From Comamonas sp. (lineage in GTDB: Bacteria; Pseudomonadota; Gammaproteobacteria; Burkholderiales; Burkholderiaceae_C): 5,689 nucleotides of DNA. The notes below the pieces were generated by a model. It saw nothing but the letters and a program-made list of their open reading frames with translations. It did not search any database and was not told where the DNA came from. Each line of letters starts with the position of its first letter. The stretch's first letter is position 1. A program made the position numbers and the translations under genes. Below, piece after piece: positions 5,345 to 5,689 of the stretch. Where the stretch lies: positions 1 to 5,689 of the forward strand of contig JAFAIY010000317.1 in NCBI GenBank assembly GCA_019236485.1, in the 5' to 3' direction.

Positions 5345-5689
5345 TCAGCGCTGCACAAACAGCGGCGCAATCAGCACGATGAGCAGGATCACGGCCAGCA
5401 CGGCAAAGGCGATCTTCACCCAGCTATAGGGCCGCTCGCCCGCAATCTGGCCCGTATAGCCGTTGGCCACGATCTGGTAGGTCTTGCTGCCATAGGTATA
5501 GCCGACCAGCCAGACCGGCACCAGGATGTGCTTGAAGGTGCGGCCCGAGTACTGGCGCTGCACTTGCAGATTGCGCGGGGTGTCGCCCGGTACCTCGCGT
5601 GCGCACATATCGCGCAGCTGGCCGTCCATGTCCTCTTCGTTGATGTTGGCGGCCTTGGACAGATCCACCTGGTAGCGCTCCACCGTCCA
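5345..5689 (-). CDS. C-terminal part of a membrane-anchored protein resembling TFIIB-type zinc-ribbon proteins (5' end outside window)
   Basis: This gene reads leftward, converging on the oxidoreductase gene, and stops with TGA at 5347-5345. The frame is open to the window end, giving 114 visible residues. The GTG at 5683 is an internal valine (WTVERYQV), so the true start lies beyond 5689. The visible segment has a core TFKHILVPVWLVGYTYGSKT (51-70), then YQIVANGYTG and IAGERPYSW (71-90). One hydrophobic transmembrane helix follows (about 92-110) with a short VQR tail. The VPVW, Y..GK/SKTY, NG.TG and GERP pattern resembles the C-terminus of bacterial proteins annotated as TFIIB-type zinc-ribbon or primosomal N'-like. 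Their N-terminal zinc ribbon would be outside this window. Their function is not established. There is no evident link to phosphonate use, and it most likely marks the end of the cluster. Confidence 0.7.
   Translation of the reverse strand, partial: WTVERYQVDLSKAANINEEDMDGQLRDMCAREVPGDTPRNLQVQRQYSGRTFKHILVPVWLVGYTYGSKTYQIVANGYTGQIAGERPYSWVKIAFAVLAVILLIVLIAPLFVQR

Overview
The window is GC-rich DNA with strong third-position G/C bias. Protein character, codon use and a recurrent hairpin-rich intergenic repeat suggest a betaproteobacterium of the Comamonadaceae (Comamonas/Delftia-like). This placement rests on recognition, not on a search.

Layout: positions 1-5233 hold four plus-strand genes that read as one 2-aminoethylphosphonate (AEP) uptake and oxidation cluster. 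They are (1) a periplasmic substrate-binding protein cut at its N-terminus by the window edge (1-1020), (2) an ABC ATPase (1182-2264), (3) a fused double-domain ABC permease overlapping the ATPase by ATGA (2261-4012), and (4) an FAD-dependent DAO-family oxidoreductase (4118-5233). On the opposite strand, converging on this cluster, is the C-terminal part of a gene for a membrane-anchored protein that resembles TFIIB-type zinc-ribbon proteins (5345-5689, cut by the window end).

How the genes work together: the binding protein captures the substrate in the periplasm, the 12-helix fused permease carries it across the inner membrane, and the ATPase drives the step. The oxidoreductase probably oxidises the imported aminophosphonate, or an N-methyl or hydroxyl derivative, at its amine and hands the product to downstream C-P cleavage. 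No C-P hydrolase, transaminase or regulator gene lies in this window.

Intergenic DNA: the most notable non-coding signal is a pair of related, direct-orientation repeats of about 80-92 bp. One copy directly follows the stop of the binding-protein gene (1021-1100). The other follows the stop of the oxidoreductase gene (5237-5328). Both fold into successive hairpins, and several sequence differences between the copies preserve base pairing. Between permease and oxidoreductase lie a perfect 20-bp palindrome (4016-4035) and a strong hairpin (4067-4090). A further hairpin built from two GGCGCGCC octamers lies at 1107-1132. No tRNA, rRNA, CRISPR array, insertion sequence or phage gene was seen. I do not see a wholly new system here; the interest is in the structured repeats and in the role of the oxidoreductase.
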